Assembly: GCA_019117005.1 (NCBI GenBank)
Contig: DXAO01000013.1
Coordinates: forward strand, 16,795-80,794
Length of the DNA stretch: 64,000 nucleotides
DNA from: Candidatus Collinsella stercoripullorum
Lineage (GTDB): Bacteria > Actinomycetota > Coriobacteriia > Coriobacteriales > Coriobacteriaceae
Reading direction: 5' to 3'
Part shown: one piece after another, positions 1 to 7,613 of the stretch
Layout of the letters: each line of letters starts with the position of its first letter
How positions within the stretch are numbered: the first letter of the stretch is position 1
Notes under the pieces: generated by a model
Told to the model about the DNA's origin: nothing
The model's input: only the letters and a program-made list of their open reading frames with translations
Database searches by the model: none
Translations under genes and position numbers: made by a program

Positions 1-105
1 GCGACGGGCGGCGGGGGATGGGCTTCTCATGCTCTTCTCCGCGTGCTCGAGGGTGATATCCGACGCCCCGGGGGGCGGTGCCCGATTCTAGCAGCTCCCT
101 CCTAT

Positions 106-126
106 ATGTTGCAAAATACACAACAT
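106..126. promoter_or_regulatory. Inverted repeat in AT-rich patch
   Basis: ATGTTG and CAACAT arms of 6 bp are separated by 9 bp in the only AT-rich stretch of the first 400 bases. It could be an operator for something upstream of the window or for the small reading frame at 253. No regulator can be assigned. Confidence 0.25.
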
Positions 127-169
127 TTACGATGCCCGGAGGTCGGGCCTCCGGTCTCCGCGGCATGGG

Positions 170-200
170 AAACGGCCCCTTCCGGAGGAAGGGGCCGTTT
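170..200. terminator. Perfect 14-bp hairpin, probable terminator
   Basis: Two 14-base arms (AAACGGCCCCTTCC and its exact reverse complement) flank a 3-base loop. No U-tract follows on either strand. This is a very stable hairpin that probably ends a transcript entering from the left of the window; the missing U-tract makes an intrinsic terminator less certain. Confidence 0.5.
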
Positions 201-252
201 CCGAGGGGGGGACGGCTTGGGGGCGGGCGACTCGGGCTACCGCATCTCGCAG

Positions 253-405
253 ATGGACATCGTGGGCGATGACCTGTTTATCGAGGTGTCGGGTTCGGGG
301 GATGCGCCGTCTGCGCGCGATCTTGATGATGAGCTCGATCGCGAGGGCGTCGAGCTCGGTCGCGTCTCCGTTGCCGTCCGTTTTGAGGAGACGAGCGAAG
401 GCTGA
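253..405 (+). CDS. Small hypothetical protein (50 aa), doubtful
   Basis: A 50-residue acidic product (MDIVGDDLFIEVSG...) ends 66 bases before the permease start. The ATG has no good ribosome binding site. A TTG at 217 lies behind a G-rich run and could be the true start. The acidic, locally GC-rich composition resembles coding sequence of this genome, but no family is recognised. It may be a short real gene or chance. Confidence 0.25.
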   Translation: MDIVGDDLFIEVSGSGDAPSARDLDDELDREGVELGRVSVAVRFEETSEG

Positions 406-471
406 TGCGCCGCGCGATCTAGTCGTATACTTTTGCGGCTTTGAACAACGCCGACGGGAAGGATGTGGGCA

Positions 472-1614
472 ATGTCGCTGCTGCGTGGAAGCGTGGTCAG
501 CTTGGGCGAGCTCGTGCGCCGCGATCCGGTGCTCGCGGCGGCTGTCGTGCTCGCGGCGCTGTCGTGCGCCGTGGTTCCGCCCGATGCCGGGTACCTGGAC
601 TATATCGACCTTCGCACGATCGGAATGCTGTTCAGCCTCATGGTCATCATGGCGGGGCTCACGCGCCTCGGTGTGTTCACCGCGGTGTGCCGGTACCTGC
701 TGGCCGTCGCGCGCTCTCCGCGCAGGCTCAGCCTCGTGCTCTCCTTGCTGGCGTTCTTTTCCAGCATGCTCATCACCAACGATGTCGCGCTGGTCACCTT
801 CGTCCCCCTCGCCCTGCTCGCGCTTCGTCCGCTGGGATCGGAGCGACTCACGTGCTTCACCGTGGTGATGATGACGGTGGCGGCTAATCTTGGCAGCATG
901 TTCACGCCGGTGGGAAACCCGCAGAACCTGTACCTGTATTCCGCCTCCCATCTGTCGCTCTCCGGTTTCCTGCTGCTCATGCTGCCCTATACGGTCGCCG
1001 CTCTCGTCCTGATCGTGCTTTCGGTTCTTTTCTTTGCGCGGGTTCCCGTCGATTCGCCGGGGGCCGAGGGGCCCGGTGCGGACGCCGCGGGAATACCCTG
1101 GGCGCGCATCGTCCCATGGGCCGTCGCATTCGTCTTCGCGCTGCTTTCCGTTGCGCGAATCCTGCCATTCCAGGTTGTCGTCGTCGTAACGGTCGCGATC
1201 GGCCTGGTGGCCGATCGCGGGGCGATCGCGCACATCGATTACGCCTTGCTCGCCACGTTCGTCGCCTTCTTCGTTTTCGTGGGCAACATGGGCCGCGTCG
1301 AAGCGGTCGACGCCCTCATCGCGCAGATGGTGGAAGGGCACGAGCTCGCCGTGTCGGTCGCTGCGAGTCAGGTGCTCTCAAACGTGCCGGCTGCCATTTT
1401 GCTTTCGGGCTTTACCTCGAACTGGTCCGCACTCATCGTGGGGGTCAACCTGGGCGGGCTGGGCACTTTGATCGCCTCGATGGCGAGCCTCATCTCTTAC
1501 AAGCAGGTCGCGCTCGCCCTGCCTCGCGCGAAGGGGCGCTATCTGGCGCTGTTCACTGCATGGAACCTGGTGTTCCTCGTCGCCCTGCTTGCCGTGTGCC
1601 TCGTTGCGGGCTAG
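472..1614 (+). CDS. SLC13/ArsB-NhaD-type anion permease
   Basis: This is an integral membrane protein of 380 aa from ATG 472, chosen because GGAAGG (457-462) sits 9 bases upstream; ATG 463 would touch that site. About ten hydrophobic segments are visible. Motifs of the ion-transporter superfamily are the SMLITNDVALVTFVPL segment in the first half, GSMFTPVGNPQNLYLYS near residue 145 and SNVPAAILLSGF near residue 305. These Asn-rich re-entrant loops bind anion and cation in SLC13, CitM and ArsB relatives. The protein is shorter than the usual 430-480 aa. The substrate cannot be read from sequence; a dicarboxylate or related organic anion is the family default. It appears monocistronic, with a possible -10 TATACT at 426-431. 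Confidence 0.75.
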   Translation: MSLLRGSVVSLGELVRRDPVLAAAVVLAALSCAVVPPDAGYLDYIDLRTIGMLFSLMVIMAGLTRLGVFTAVCRYLLAVARSPRRLSLVLSLLAFFSSMLITNDVALVTFVPLALLALRPLGSERLTCFTVVMMTVAANLGSMFTPVGNPQNLYLYSASHLSLSGFLLLMLPYTVAALVLIVLSVLFFARVPVDSPGAEGPGADAAGIPWARIVPWAVAFVFALLSVARILPFQVVVVVTVAIGLVADRGAIAHIDYALLATFVAFFVFVGNMGRVEAVDALIAQMVEGHELAVSVAASQVLSNVPAAILLSGFTSNWSALIVGVNLGGLGTLIASMASLISYKQVALALPRAKGRYLALFTAWNLVFLVALLAVCLVAG

Positions 1615-1810
1615 CCCGCCTGCGCGGACGCGGCGACGGCGCTATTCCGTATCGGGGCCTGACGGCTGCCGTCTCCCGTCTGGGGGCTGCCTGCAGGCTC
1701 GCTTCAGCGCCCGGAGCGCGCTCGGAAGCGCGAACCTTCAGGTTTCGTCGCGGGCCCCGGATACGGTTGCGTCTGGCGGATGGGGCGGGCGGCTGACGGG
1801 GGGCGTTGGG

Positions 1811-2690
1811 CTACGATTCGGTGGCGGGCAGCCGTAACGCGCCACCCCGTCCCTCATGGAGATGGTACCGTTTCGCGAAATCGCTTTTGACGTAGTCCAT
1901 GAAGCGCTGGGCTATCGCAGACGGCTGCTCTCCCAGAAGCCAGGTGAAGCCGATGGTCGAGTAGAGCGGCTTGTCGAACGAGATGCACGCGATATCGGTC
2001 GCCTGATAGGTGGTCACCAGGCGCCGCGAGAGGACCGAGGTCCCCATGTGATGCTGGACCGCCTTGATGAGCATGCGGTGTCGCGTGTGGTGCAACGGGG
2101 AATTTGGGTTGAATCCCTCCGCATTGCAGGCGCTGAGGAACATCTTGGTCACCTCGGACTGCTCCTCGAGCAGGATGAAGCGCTCGTTTCTGAGCTCGCC
2201 TACGTCAATTCGCTCGCGTTCGGCAAGGGGATGGTCGGAGGGGCACACCAAGACGAGCTCGTCTTGGACGATATCGGTGTACTCGAACCAGTCCTCATCC
2301 AAGAAATCGGTGCGGGCGAGCGCGATGTCGATCTTGTTCCGCTTGAGCTTGTCGAGCAGGTCGTTCTGGTTGCGCTCGTAGAATTTGATCTGAACCGACG
2401 TGTTGCGCACCCGGTACGCGGCGAAGCACTCGGCGAACCCGTATTCCTCGGTAAGGGGCAGGGCGCCCATGGAGAGGACGAAGGTGGATTCCCTTTTGTA
2501 CTGCTGCAGATGCGCCACCTCGTGCTGATATTCGGGTAGCGCCTTGCGCACGTAGCCGTAGAAGTCGCGTCCCGCCTGGGTGAGCTCTATCCCCGATCTC
2601 GTTTTCTTGAACAGCTTGACGCCGAGCTCCCGTTCGAGCTGAGACATCTGCTTAGAAAGGGAGGACTGCGAGAATGTGCATATTCCAGCT
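1811..2690 (-). pseudogene. LysR-type regulator, 5' end deleted
   Basis: The reading frame holds most of a LysR-family regulator: the second half of the winged HTH (ICTFSQSSLSKQ then MSQLERELGVKLFKKTRSG) followed by the periplasmic-binding-protein-like effector domain. Homology stops around 2685-2690, so the first 20-25 residues and the natural start are missing. At the same point the divergent transporter also begins mid-domain. The internal ATG at 2647 would give a protein without a complete DNA-binding helix. Position beside a ubiX-ubiD pair fits a TanR-like role in phenolic-acid response (inference). Probably non-functional. Confidence 0.75.
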
Positions 2691-3857
2691 CGATGAGCCG
2701 GCCGAGATCTTCTATGCGTGGACGGGTACCACGATGTGGCTCGTCATAGGTGCCTATCTGATCGCCAACGCCGTGCAGACCTCGGGACTGGGCGAGCGCA
2801 TCGCATATAGCTACATGCTTCGCTTCGTCACCGGGTTCAAGAGCATCATCGTCGGCATCTTCGCGCTCACCGCGATCCTGTCGCTGCTCATCCCACATCC
2901 CTGGCCGCGCGCCTTCCTGATCATGGCGGTCATGGCCGTCATCATCAAGAGCTCCGGCATCTCGGCCGGCGCGCCGTCAAGATCGGCTTTGCCGTCTTCG
3001 CCGCCTCTGTGCCCTGCTCGCTCATCTTCATCACGGGCGACGCGGTGATCAATCCGCTTGCCGCCTCCTATGCGGGCGGTGCGGACTTCGTGACCTGGTT
3101 CAAGGTCATGGGCGTTCCCGCCATCATCATGAGCGTCATCACCCTGGTGCTCTTCCTGCTGCTTTTCCGTGCGGAGAAGGACTACGCTGTCGACAAGGAG
3201 GCGATTCGCGTCAAGCTCGCCGAAATGGGCAAGATGAGCGTCGTTGAGATCAAGACCATCGTCTGGGTCGTTCTCGCCATCGTCCTGTGGCTCACCGAGT
3301 CCATCCACGGCATCGATATCGGCTGGGTCACCTTCGCGGTCGGTATGCTCATGAGCATGCCCATCGTCGGCGACCTCAACGCCGCCAAGGATTGGAGCGC
3401 CGTCCCCATCCACGTGCTCGTCTTCCTGACCGCCGCTATGGCCATCGGCCACGTTGGTGCTGACACTGGCATGAACGCTTGGATCGCGTCCTTCATGCCC
3501 ACCACCGTGCCCGACAACATGTTCCTTGTCGCGGCGATCATCGTTGCCCTGTCCTTCGTCATCCACATGCTGCTCGGGTCCGTCATCGCCGTCATGGGCG
3601 TTGCCGTCCCCGCCATCCTGGCCTTCGCTGAGCCGCTGGGCATCGACCCCATGGTTGCCACGATGATCTGCTACATGGCCGTCGCGGCGCACTACCTCTT
3701 CCCCTTCCAGCACCTCAACACGCTGGTTGGAGCGAGCCCCGATACGGGTAACTACACCCAGAAGGAGACCTTGAGGCTCGGAATCGTCTTGATTCCCTTC
3801 CTGTTCGTCATCGCGTGGATCATGGTCGGCTGGTTCATGATCATCGGCTTGGCTTGA
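2674..3857 (+). pseudogene. SLC13 (DASS)-family transporter, truncated and frameshifted
   Basis: The remnant starts inside a transmembrane region (EIFYAWTGTTMWLVIGAYLI) that normally lies 60-100 residues into the family, so the N-terminus is gone. A frame change occurs at 2971-2972: the sequence reads GGCGCGCC where one inserted A would restore a Gly-Asp-Ala run and continuous homology (ISAG-D-AVKIGFAVFAASVP). The rest to the stop at 3857 is continuous and conserved, including FITGDAVINPLAAS and a late LLGSVIAVMGVAVPA segment. Its position immediately upstream of ubiX suggests it imported the aromatic acid substrate of the decarboxylase. The two independent lesions argue for loss of function, though the single-base lesion alone could be a sequencing error. 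Confidence 0.8.
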
Positions 3858-4012
3858 TGCCGCGGAAAACGCATCATCTGCCAGCGCGAGACGGGTGGCG
3901 GCACGAGCGGGATCGCTGCTGGTGCCGCTCCCGCCTCGCTTGTTCTGTCCATATCAAGGCTTTTGGGCATTTTGCCCGGAGAGCCATACGACATCCGAAG
4001 GGAAGCATTCCG

Positions 4013-4588
4013 ATGGAAAGCAAGAAGCGCATCATCGTAGGCGTGAGCGGGGCCACGGGCGTTCAGCTCGCGCTCTACCTCATGCGGGCGCTCGCGGGAT
4101 ACGATGAGGTCGAGACGCACCTCGTGGTGAGCGACGGTGCCAAGAAGACCTGGGAGCTCGAGTGTCAAGAGCCCATCGACGAGCTGCTCGACCTCGCCGA
4201 CGTGGTCCATGACTCTCACAACCTGGCGGCGTCCATCTCCAGCGGCTCGTTCGTGACCTCGGGCATGGTCGTCATGCCGTGTTCCATGAAGACGCTTTCC
4301 TCCATCGCGACCGGGTATGCCGACAACTTGGTCTCGCGTGCGGCCGATGTCTGCCTCAAGGAGGGGCGCCGCGTGGTGCTCGTGCCGCGCGAGATGCCCT
4401 TGGGCAAGATCCACGTGCGCAACATGCTCGCCGCGGCGGATGCCGGGTGCGTGCTCGTCCCGCCCATGCTCACCTTCTACAACGGCCCGATCACCCTCGA
4501 CGATCAGATCTACCATGTCGTCGGCAAGGTGCTGCGCCAGTTTGGGCTCGAGCCCAAAGTCTTCCACGCTTGGGAGGGAGCCGAGTAG
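4013..4588 (+). CDS. ubiX: UbiX-family flavin prenyltransferase (LpdB-like)
   Basis: This 191-aa protein makes prenylated FMN from reduced FMN and dimethylallyl monophosphate, the cofactor of UbiD-type decarboxylases. Visible are the N-terminal FMN-binding IIVGVSGATG, the SGSF segment, the signature PCSMKTLSSIATGYADNL, and VLVPREMPLGKIH near residue 125. Length matches the family. The ATG is preceded by GAAGGGAAG. It lies 80 bp upstream of the UbiD gene in the same orientation, as lpdB does next to lpdC in some gallate degraders. The proposed partner supplying or handling its product is encoded at 6425. Confidence 0.93.
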   Translation: MESKKRIIVGVSGATGVQLALYLMRALAGYDEVETHLVVSDGAKKTWELECQEPIDELLDLADVVHDSHNLAASISSGSFVTSGMVVMPCSMKTLSSIATGYADNLVSRAADVCLKEGRRVVLVPREMPLGKIHVRNMLAAADAGCVLVPPMLTFYNGPITLDDQIYHVVGKVLRQFGLEPKVFHAWEGAE

Positions 4589-4668
4589 GCCCTCGCGTGG
4601 CGCCATAGGGCGCTCCCGACACAGCCTTTAATGTGCGGCATCGCCGCGCGAAAGCAAAGGAGGCACAT

Positions 4669-6135
4669 ATGTCCGTTAAGGTCAACGATCTCCGCAGTGC
4701 CATTGAGCTACTCAAGGGCATTCCGGGGCAGCTCGTCGAGACCGACGTCGAGGTCGAGCCGCTTGCCGAGCTCTCCGGCGTGTATCGTCACGTCGGTGCC
4801 GGCGGCACCGTCATGCGCCCCACCAAAGAGGGTCCCGCGATGATCTTCAACAACGTCAAGGGTCATCCGGGCGCGAGCGTCATCATCGGTCTGCTTGCCA
4901 GCCGCACCCGCGTGGGTTACCTGCTCGATTGCGATCCCAAGCGCCTCGGCTTCCTGCTCAAGGATGCCGTCAACGCCCCTATCGCTCCTGTCGTCACTGA
5001 CGAGCCCGCGCCCTGTCAGGAAGTCGTCTACAAGGCCGACGACCCTGACTTCGACATCCGCAAGCTCATCCCGGCTCCGACTAACACCGAGGAGGATGCC
5101 GGCCCGTATATCACCATGGGTATGTGCTACGCCACCGACCCCGAGAACGGTGAGAAGGATATCACCATCCACCGTCTCTGCCTGCAGAGCAAGGACGAGA
5201 TCTCGATGTACTTCGTCCCCGGAGCGCGTCACCTCACCGTCTTCCGCGAGAAGGCCGAGAAGGCCGGCAAGCCGCTGCCCATCTCCATCTCCATCGGCGT
5301 CGACCCCGCCATCGAGATCGCCGCGTGCTTCGAGCCGCCCACCACGCCGCTCGGCTACAACGAGCTCGGCTGCGCCGGTGCCCTTCGTGGCGAGCCCGTC
5401 AAGCTGGCCCAGTGCCTGACCATCGACGAGCAGTGCATCGCCAACGCCGAGTATGTCATCGAGGGCGAGCTTCTGCCCGACGTCCGCGTGCGCGAGGACC
5501 AGAATACCGACTCCGGCAAGGCCATGCCCGAGTTCCCCGGCTACACCGGTGGTGCCCAGGCCGCTCTGCCCGTGATCAAGGTCAAGGCCGTCACGACCCG
5601 CAAGAACCCCATCATGCAGACGGTCATCGGCCCCTCCGAGGAGCACGTCAGCATGGCCGGTATCCCGACCGAGGCTTCGATCCTCACCATGGTCGAGCGC
5701 GCTCTGCCCGGCAAGGTGCAGAACGTCTACGCAGCTTCTCCTGGCGGTGGCAAGTACATGGCCGTCATCCAGTTCAAGAAGGAGATTCCCTCTGACGAGG
5801 GCCGTCAGCGTCAGGCCGCGCTGCTTGCCTTCTCCGCCTTCCCCGAGCTCAAGCATGTCTGGCTCGTGGACGAGGATGTCGACCTCTTCGACATCAAGGA
5901 TGTCATCTGGGCTATGAACACGCGCTTCCAGGCTGATATCGACGTCGTCACCATCCCCGGCGTCCGCTGCCACCCGCTCGATCCGTCCAACGATCCCACC
6001 TGTGATCCGAGCATCCGCGATCACGGTATCGCCTGCAAGACGATCTTCGACTGCACGGTCCCGTTCGACCAGAAGCATCGTTTCCAGCGCTCCAAGTTCA
6101 AGGATGTCGACCCGACGCACTGGACCGAGGCGTAA
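4669..6135 (+). CDS. UbiD-family decarboxylase, LpdC-like (gallate/hydroxybenzoate type)
   Basis: This 488-aa prenyl-FMN-dependent non-oxidative decarboxylase starts at ATG 4669 behind a strong AAAGGAGG; an upstream in-frame ATG at 4633 lacks a site. It follows remembered Lactobacillus LpdC closely: TDVEVEPLAELSGVYR, GAGGTVMRPTKEGPAM, NNVKGHPG, DAGPYITMG, FEPPTTPLGYNELG, MPEFPGYTGG, IGPSEEHVSMAGIPTEASI and the late MNTRFQADID. The acidic Glu residues around EGELLPD and MPEFPGY correspond to the catalytic Glu-Arg-Glu region. The likely reaction is decarboxylation of gallate, protocatechuate or 4-hydroxybenzoate to the phenol; the exact substrate is inferred. It is expressed with ubiX and ends before a terminator at 6243. 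Confidence 0.9.
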   Translation: MSVKVNDLRSAIELLKGIPGQLVETDVEVEPLAELSGVYRHVGAGGTVMRPTKEGPAMIFNNVKGHPGASVIIGLLASRTRVGYLLDCDPKRLGFLLKDAVNAPIAPVVTDEPAPCQEVVYKADDPDFDIRKLIPAPTNTEEDAGPYITMGMCYATDPENGEKDITIHRLCLQSKDEISMYFVPGARHLTVFREKAEKAGKPLPISISIGVDPAIEIAACFEPPTTPLGYNELGCAGALRGEPVKLAQCLTIDEQCIANAEYVIEGELLPDVRVREDQNTDSGKAMPEFPGYTGGAQAALPVIKVKAVTTRKNPIMQTVIGPSEEHVSMAGIPTEASILTMVERALPGKVQNVYAASPGGGKYMAVIQFKKEIPSDEGRQRQAALLAFSAFPELKHVWLVDEDVDLFDIKDVIWAMNTRFQADIDVVTIPGVRCHPLDPSNDPTCDPSIRDHGIACKTIFDCTVPFDQKHRFQRSKFKDVDPTHWTEA

Positions 6136-6242
6136 CCGATCGCATACGAGGCGCTTTCGTCGCCTAACCGGGCCGGTTGATCGGTCCGACATGCGCCTGA
6201 GCGCATTGCCGGGCGTATGGGAGCATAGGCTTCCGCACGTGA

Positions 6243-6282
6243 GGGTCGGGCAGGCGGTATATGACCCCTGCCCGACCCTTTT
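6243..6282 (+). terminator. Intrinsic terminator after the UbiD gene
   Basis: GGGTCGGGCAGG pairs perfectly with CCTGCCCGACCC across a 12-base loop and is followed by TTTT. It separates the ubiX-ubiD transcript from the fusion gene at 6425, which must then use its own promoter or read-through. Confidence 0.85.
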
Positions 6283-6300
6283 CCCATAGGTCGTGCAGCT

Positions 6301-6329
6301 TATGATATCGTGCGTGCAAACGTGCACGA
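6301..6329 (+). promoter_or_regulatory. Putative promoter and operator dyad of the LpdD-IDI gene
   Basis: A TATGAT -10-like hexamer (6301-6306) is followed at 6308-6329 by TCGTGC, a 10-base spacer and GCACGA, with an inner GTGCA/TGCAC pair. The dyad just downstream of the -10 would suit a repressor. No good -35 is visible. A 95-base leader remains before the ATG. Confidence 0.4.
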
Positions 6330-6424
6330 ACGGTGTCGTGCCCGGTTGTTTTGGGCAGCATGAGCATGAGCATCGGCACGATTTCGAGTATCAGGCCCGA
6401 GACAACGGGCGGAAGGGTGTTGTT

Positions 6425-7369
6425 ATGGAGACGCGCACATTCAGCGTCGGCGAGGGCAAGTTCAAAGTCGACGTGACCATGGTCGATACTGGCAGGGGCG
6501 TGACCGTCACGGTGGGTTCGCGCGCTGCGGGAGCCGCGCATGTCGGCGCAACCGCCCAAGCGATTCCCCGGCCCGAGCCCGGTCGCACCGCCACGGTGAG
6601 CATACTCGCCGTTCCGTGCCATCGCGACGAGATCCCTGCCCATGACATCGCGGCGATCGTGGCCACGGCGCTGAGAGTGCCCGTGACGGCGACCTGCGGC
6701 ATCCATGTGGATGACGCCTCGAAAGAGGATATCGCCCAGCTCGTGGACGTGTGCCGCCAGGTGGGCGAGCGCGTCATCGAATGCTCGGAGCGGATCCGCC
6801 GTGCGCGCTGGGACGACCAGGACGGGGTCGTGACGGTCGACGAGACCGGAACGGTGACGGGCAGCGTCGAGCGCGTCGAGGCTCATGCTGGCGACGGCAT
6901 CCTGCACCAGGCCTTCTCGATCTATCTGGTCGAGGGGGAGGGCCCGGATGCCAAGCTGTTGCTGTGCCGCCGCGCTGCCGGCAAGCGCCTTTGGGGCGGT
7001 GTGCTCGCGGATACCTGTGCCGGGCACCCCAAGGAGGGCGAGGCGCTCGCGGCGGCCGCCGAGCGCAGGCTGAAGGAGGAGACGGGCGCTACCGCCGCCT
7101 TGACGTCGCTGGGCCATATCGTCTATCGCGAGGATCACGGTGACGGATTCTGCGAGTGCGAATGGTGCGAGGTCTTCTGCGGGCGGACCTCCGAGCGGCT
7201 GCACATCAACGAGGAGGAGATCAGCGAGGTACGTCGCGTCTCGCTCGCGGAGCTCGACGGGTATCTTCAGGGTCGTCCCGAGCAGCTTGCCCCTTGGACG
7301 CGCATCGCGCTCTCCGATCCGGCCATCAGGGCCGAGCTCGCGCGTTTCGCCGGCCAGGGCGACCAGTAG
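6425..7369 (+). CDS. Fusion of LpdD-like prenyl-flavin chaperone domain and IDI/Nudix domain
   Basis: 314 aa; ATG chosen for GGAAGGG upstream. Residues 1-120 resemble LpdD, the small subunit of gallate decarboxylase: a beta-rich start, a His-Val-Gly near 39-41 and CGIHVDDASKEDI at 91-103. Residues 150-300 resemble type-1 isopentenyl-diphosphate isomerase: H154 and H161 with IDI spacing, CRRAAGKRLWGG, H201, Y234 and E244/E246 match the metal and acid residues of E. coli IDI (H25, H32, H69, Y104, E114, E116). The catalytic Cys position (E. coli C67) is Ala199, with Cys198 next to it, and the Nudix helix (200-222) keeps a Glu-Glu pair typical of hydrolases. Inferred role: supply DMAPP or DMAP and protect or transfer prenyl-FMN to the UbiD enzyme encoded just upstream. 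I know of no described fusion of this kind. Confidence 0.7.
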   Translation: METRTFSVGEGKFKVDVTMVDTGRGVTVTVGSRAAGAAHVGATAQAIPRPEPGRTATVSILAVPCHRDEIPAHDIAAIVATALRVPVTATCGIHVDDASKEDIAQLVDVCRQVGERVIECSERIRRARWDDQDGVVTVDETGTVTGSVERVEAHAGDGILHQAFSIYLVEGEGPDAKLLLCRRAAGKRLWGGVLADTCAGHPKEGEALAAAAERRLKEETGATAALTSLGHIVYREDHGDGFCECEWCEVFCGRTSERLHINEEEISEVRRVSLAELDGYLQGRPEQLAPWTRIALSDPAIRAELARFAGQGDQ

Positions 7370-7491
7370 ACGGGACGATCGGCGCCCTTGGGGGCTCCGC
7401 GCCGCGCGGTCGAGCTGCCCGGCGCGGTCGATGCGCCGCCGGGCGCGTCCCCCGCGATGCGCCGGTCCCCGCTGCAAGATAGCCGGTTTTC

Positions 7492-7533
7492 AGGACCGTG
7501 GGCAACCGAATGCGCCCGCGGTCCTGCTCTTTT
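7492..7533 (+). terminator. Terminator after the LpdD-IDI gene
   Basis: AGGACCGTGGGC pairs with GCCCGCGGTCCT with one internal mismatch, across a 10-base loop, followed by GCTCTTTT. Confidence 0.7.
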
Positions 7534-7613
7534 GCATGCCGCCGCGTGGCGGGCTATCCTTATGCCTCCGATTCACGGGCTCGGTGCCCGGGCCATCGCA
7601 GAGGAGTCACCCC

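Noticed and set aside
127..1341. Long open frame antisense to the anion permease
   Set aside because: It is very rich in Arg, His, Asp and Gly with no domain, as expected from the complement of GC-rich codons. The plus-strand permease has clear membrane motifs.
2971..2972. Programmed frameshift in the SLC13 gene
   Set aside because: No slippery heptamer or following pseudoknot is evident, and the gene is also truncated at its 5' end, so decay is the simpler reading.
4708..6327. 539-codon open frame antisense to the UbiD gene
   Set aside because: Leu/Asp/Gly-rich shadow of a well-conserved enzyme; no ribosome site or family.
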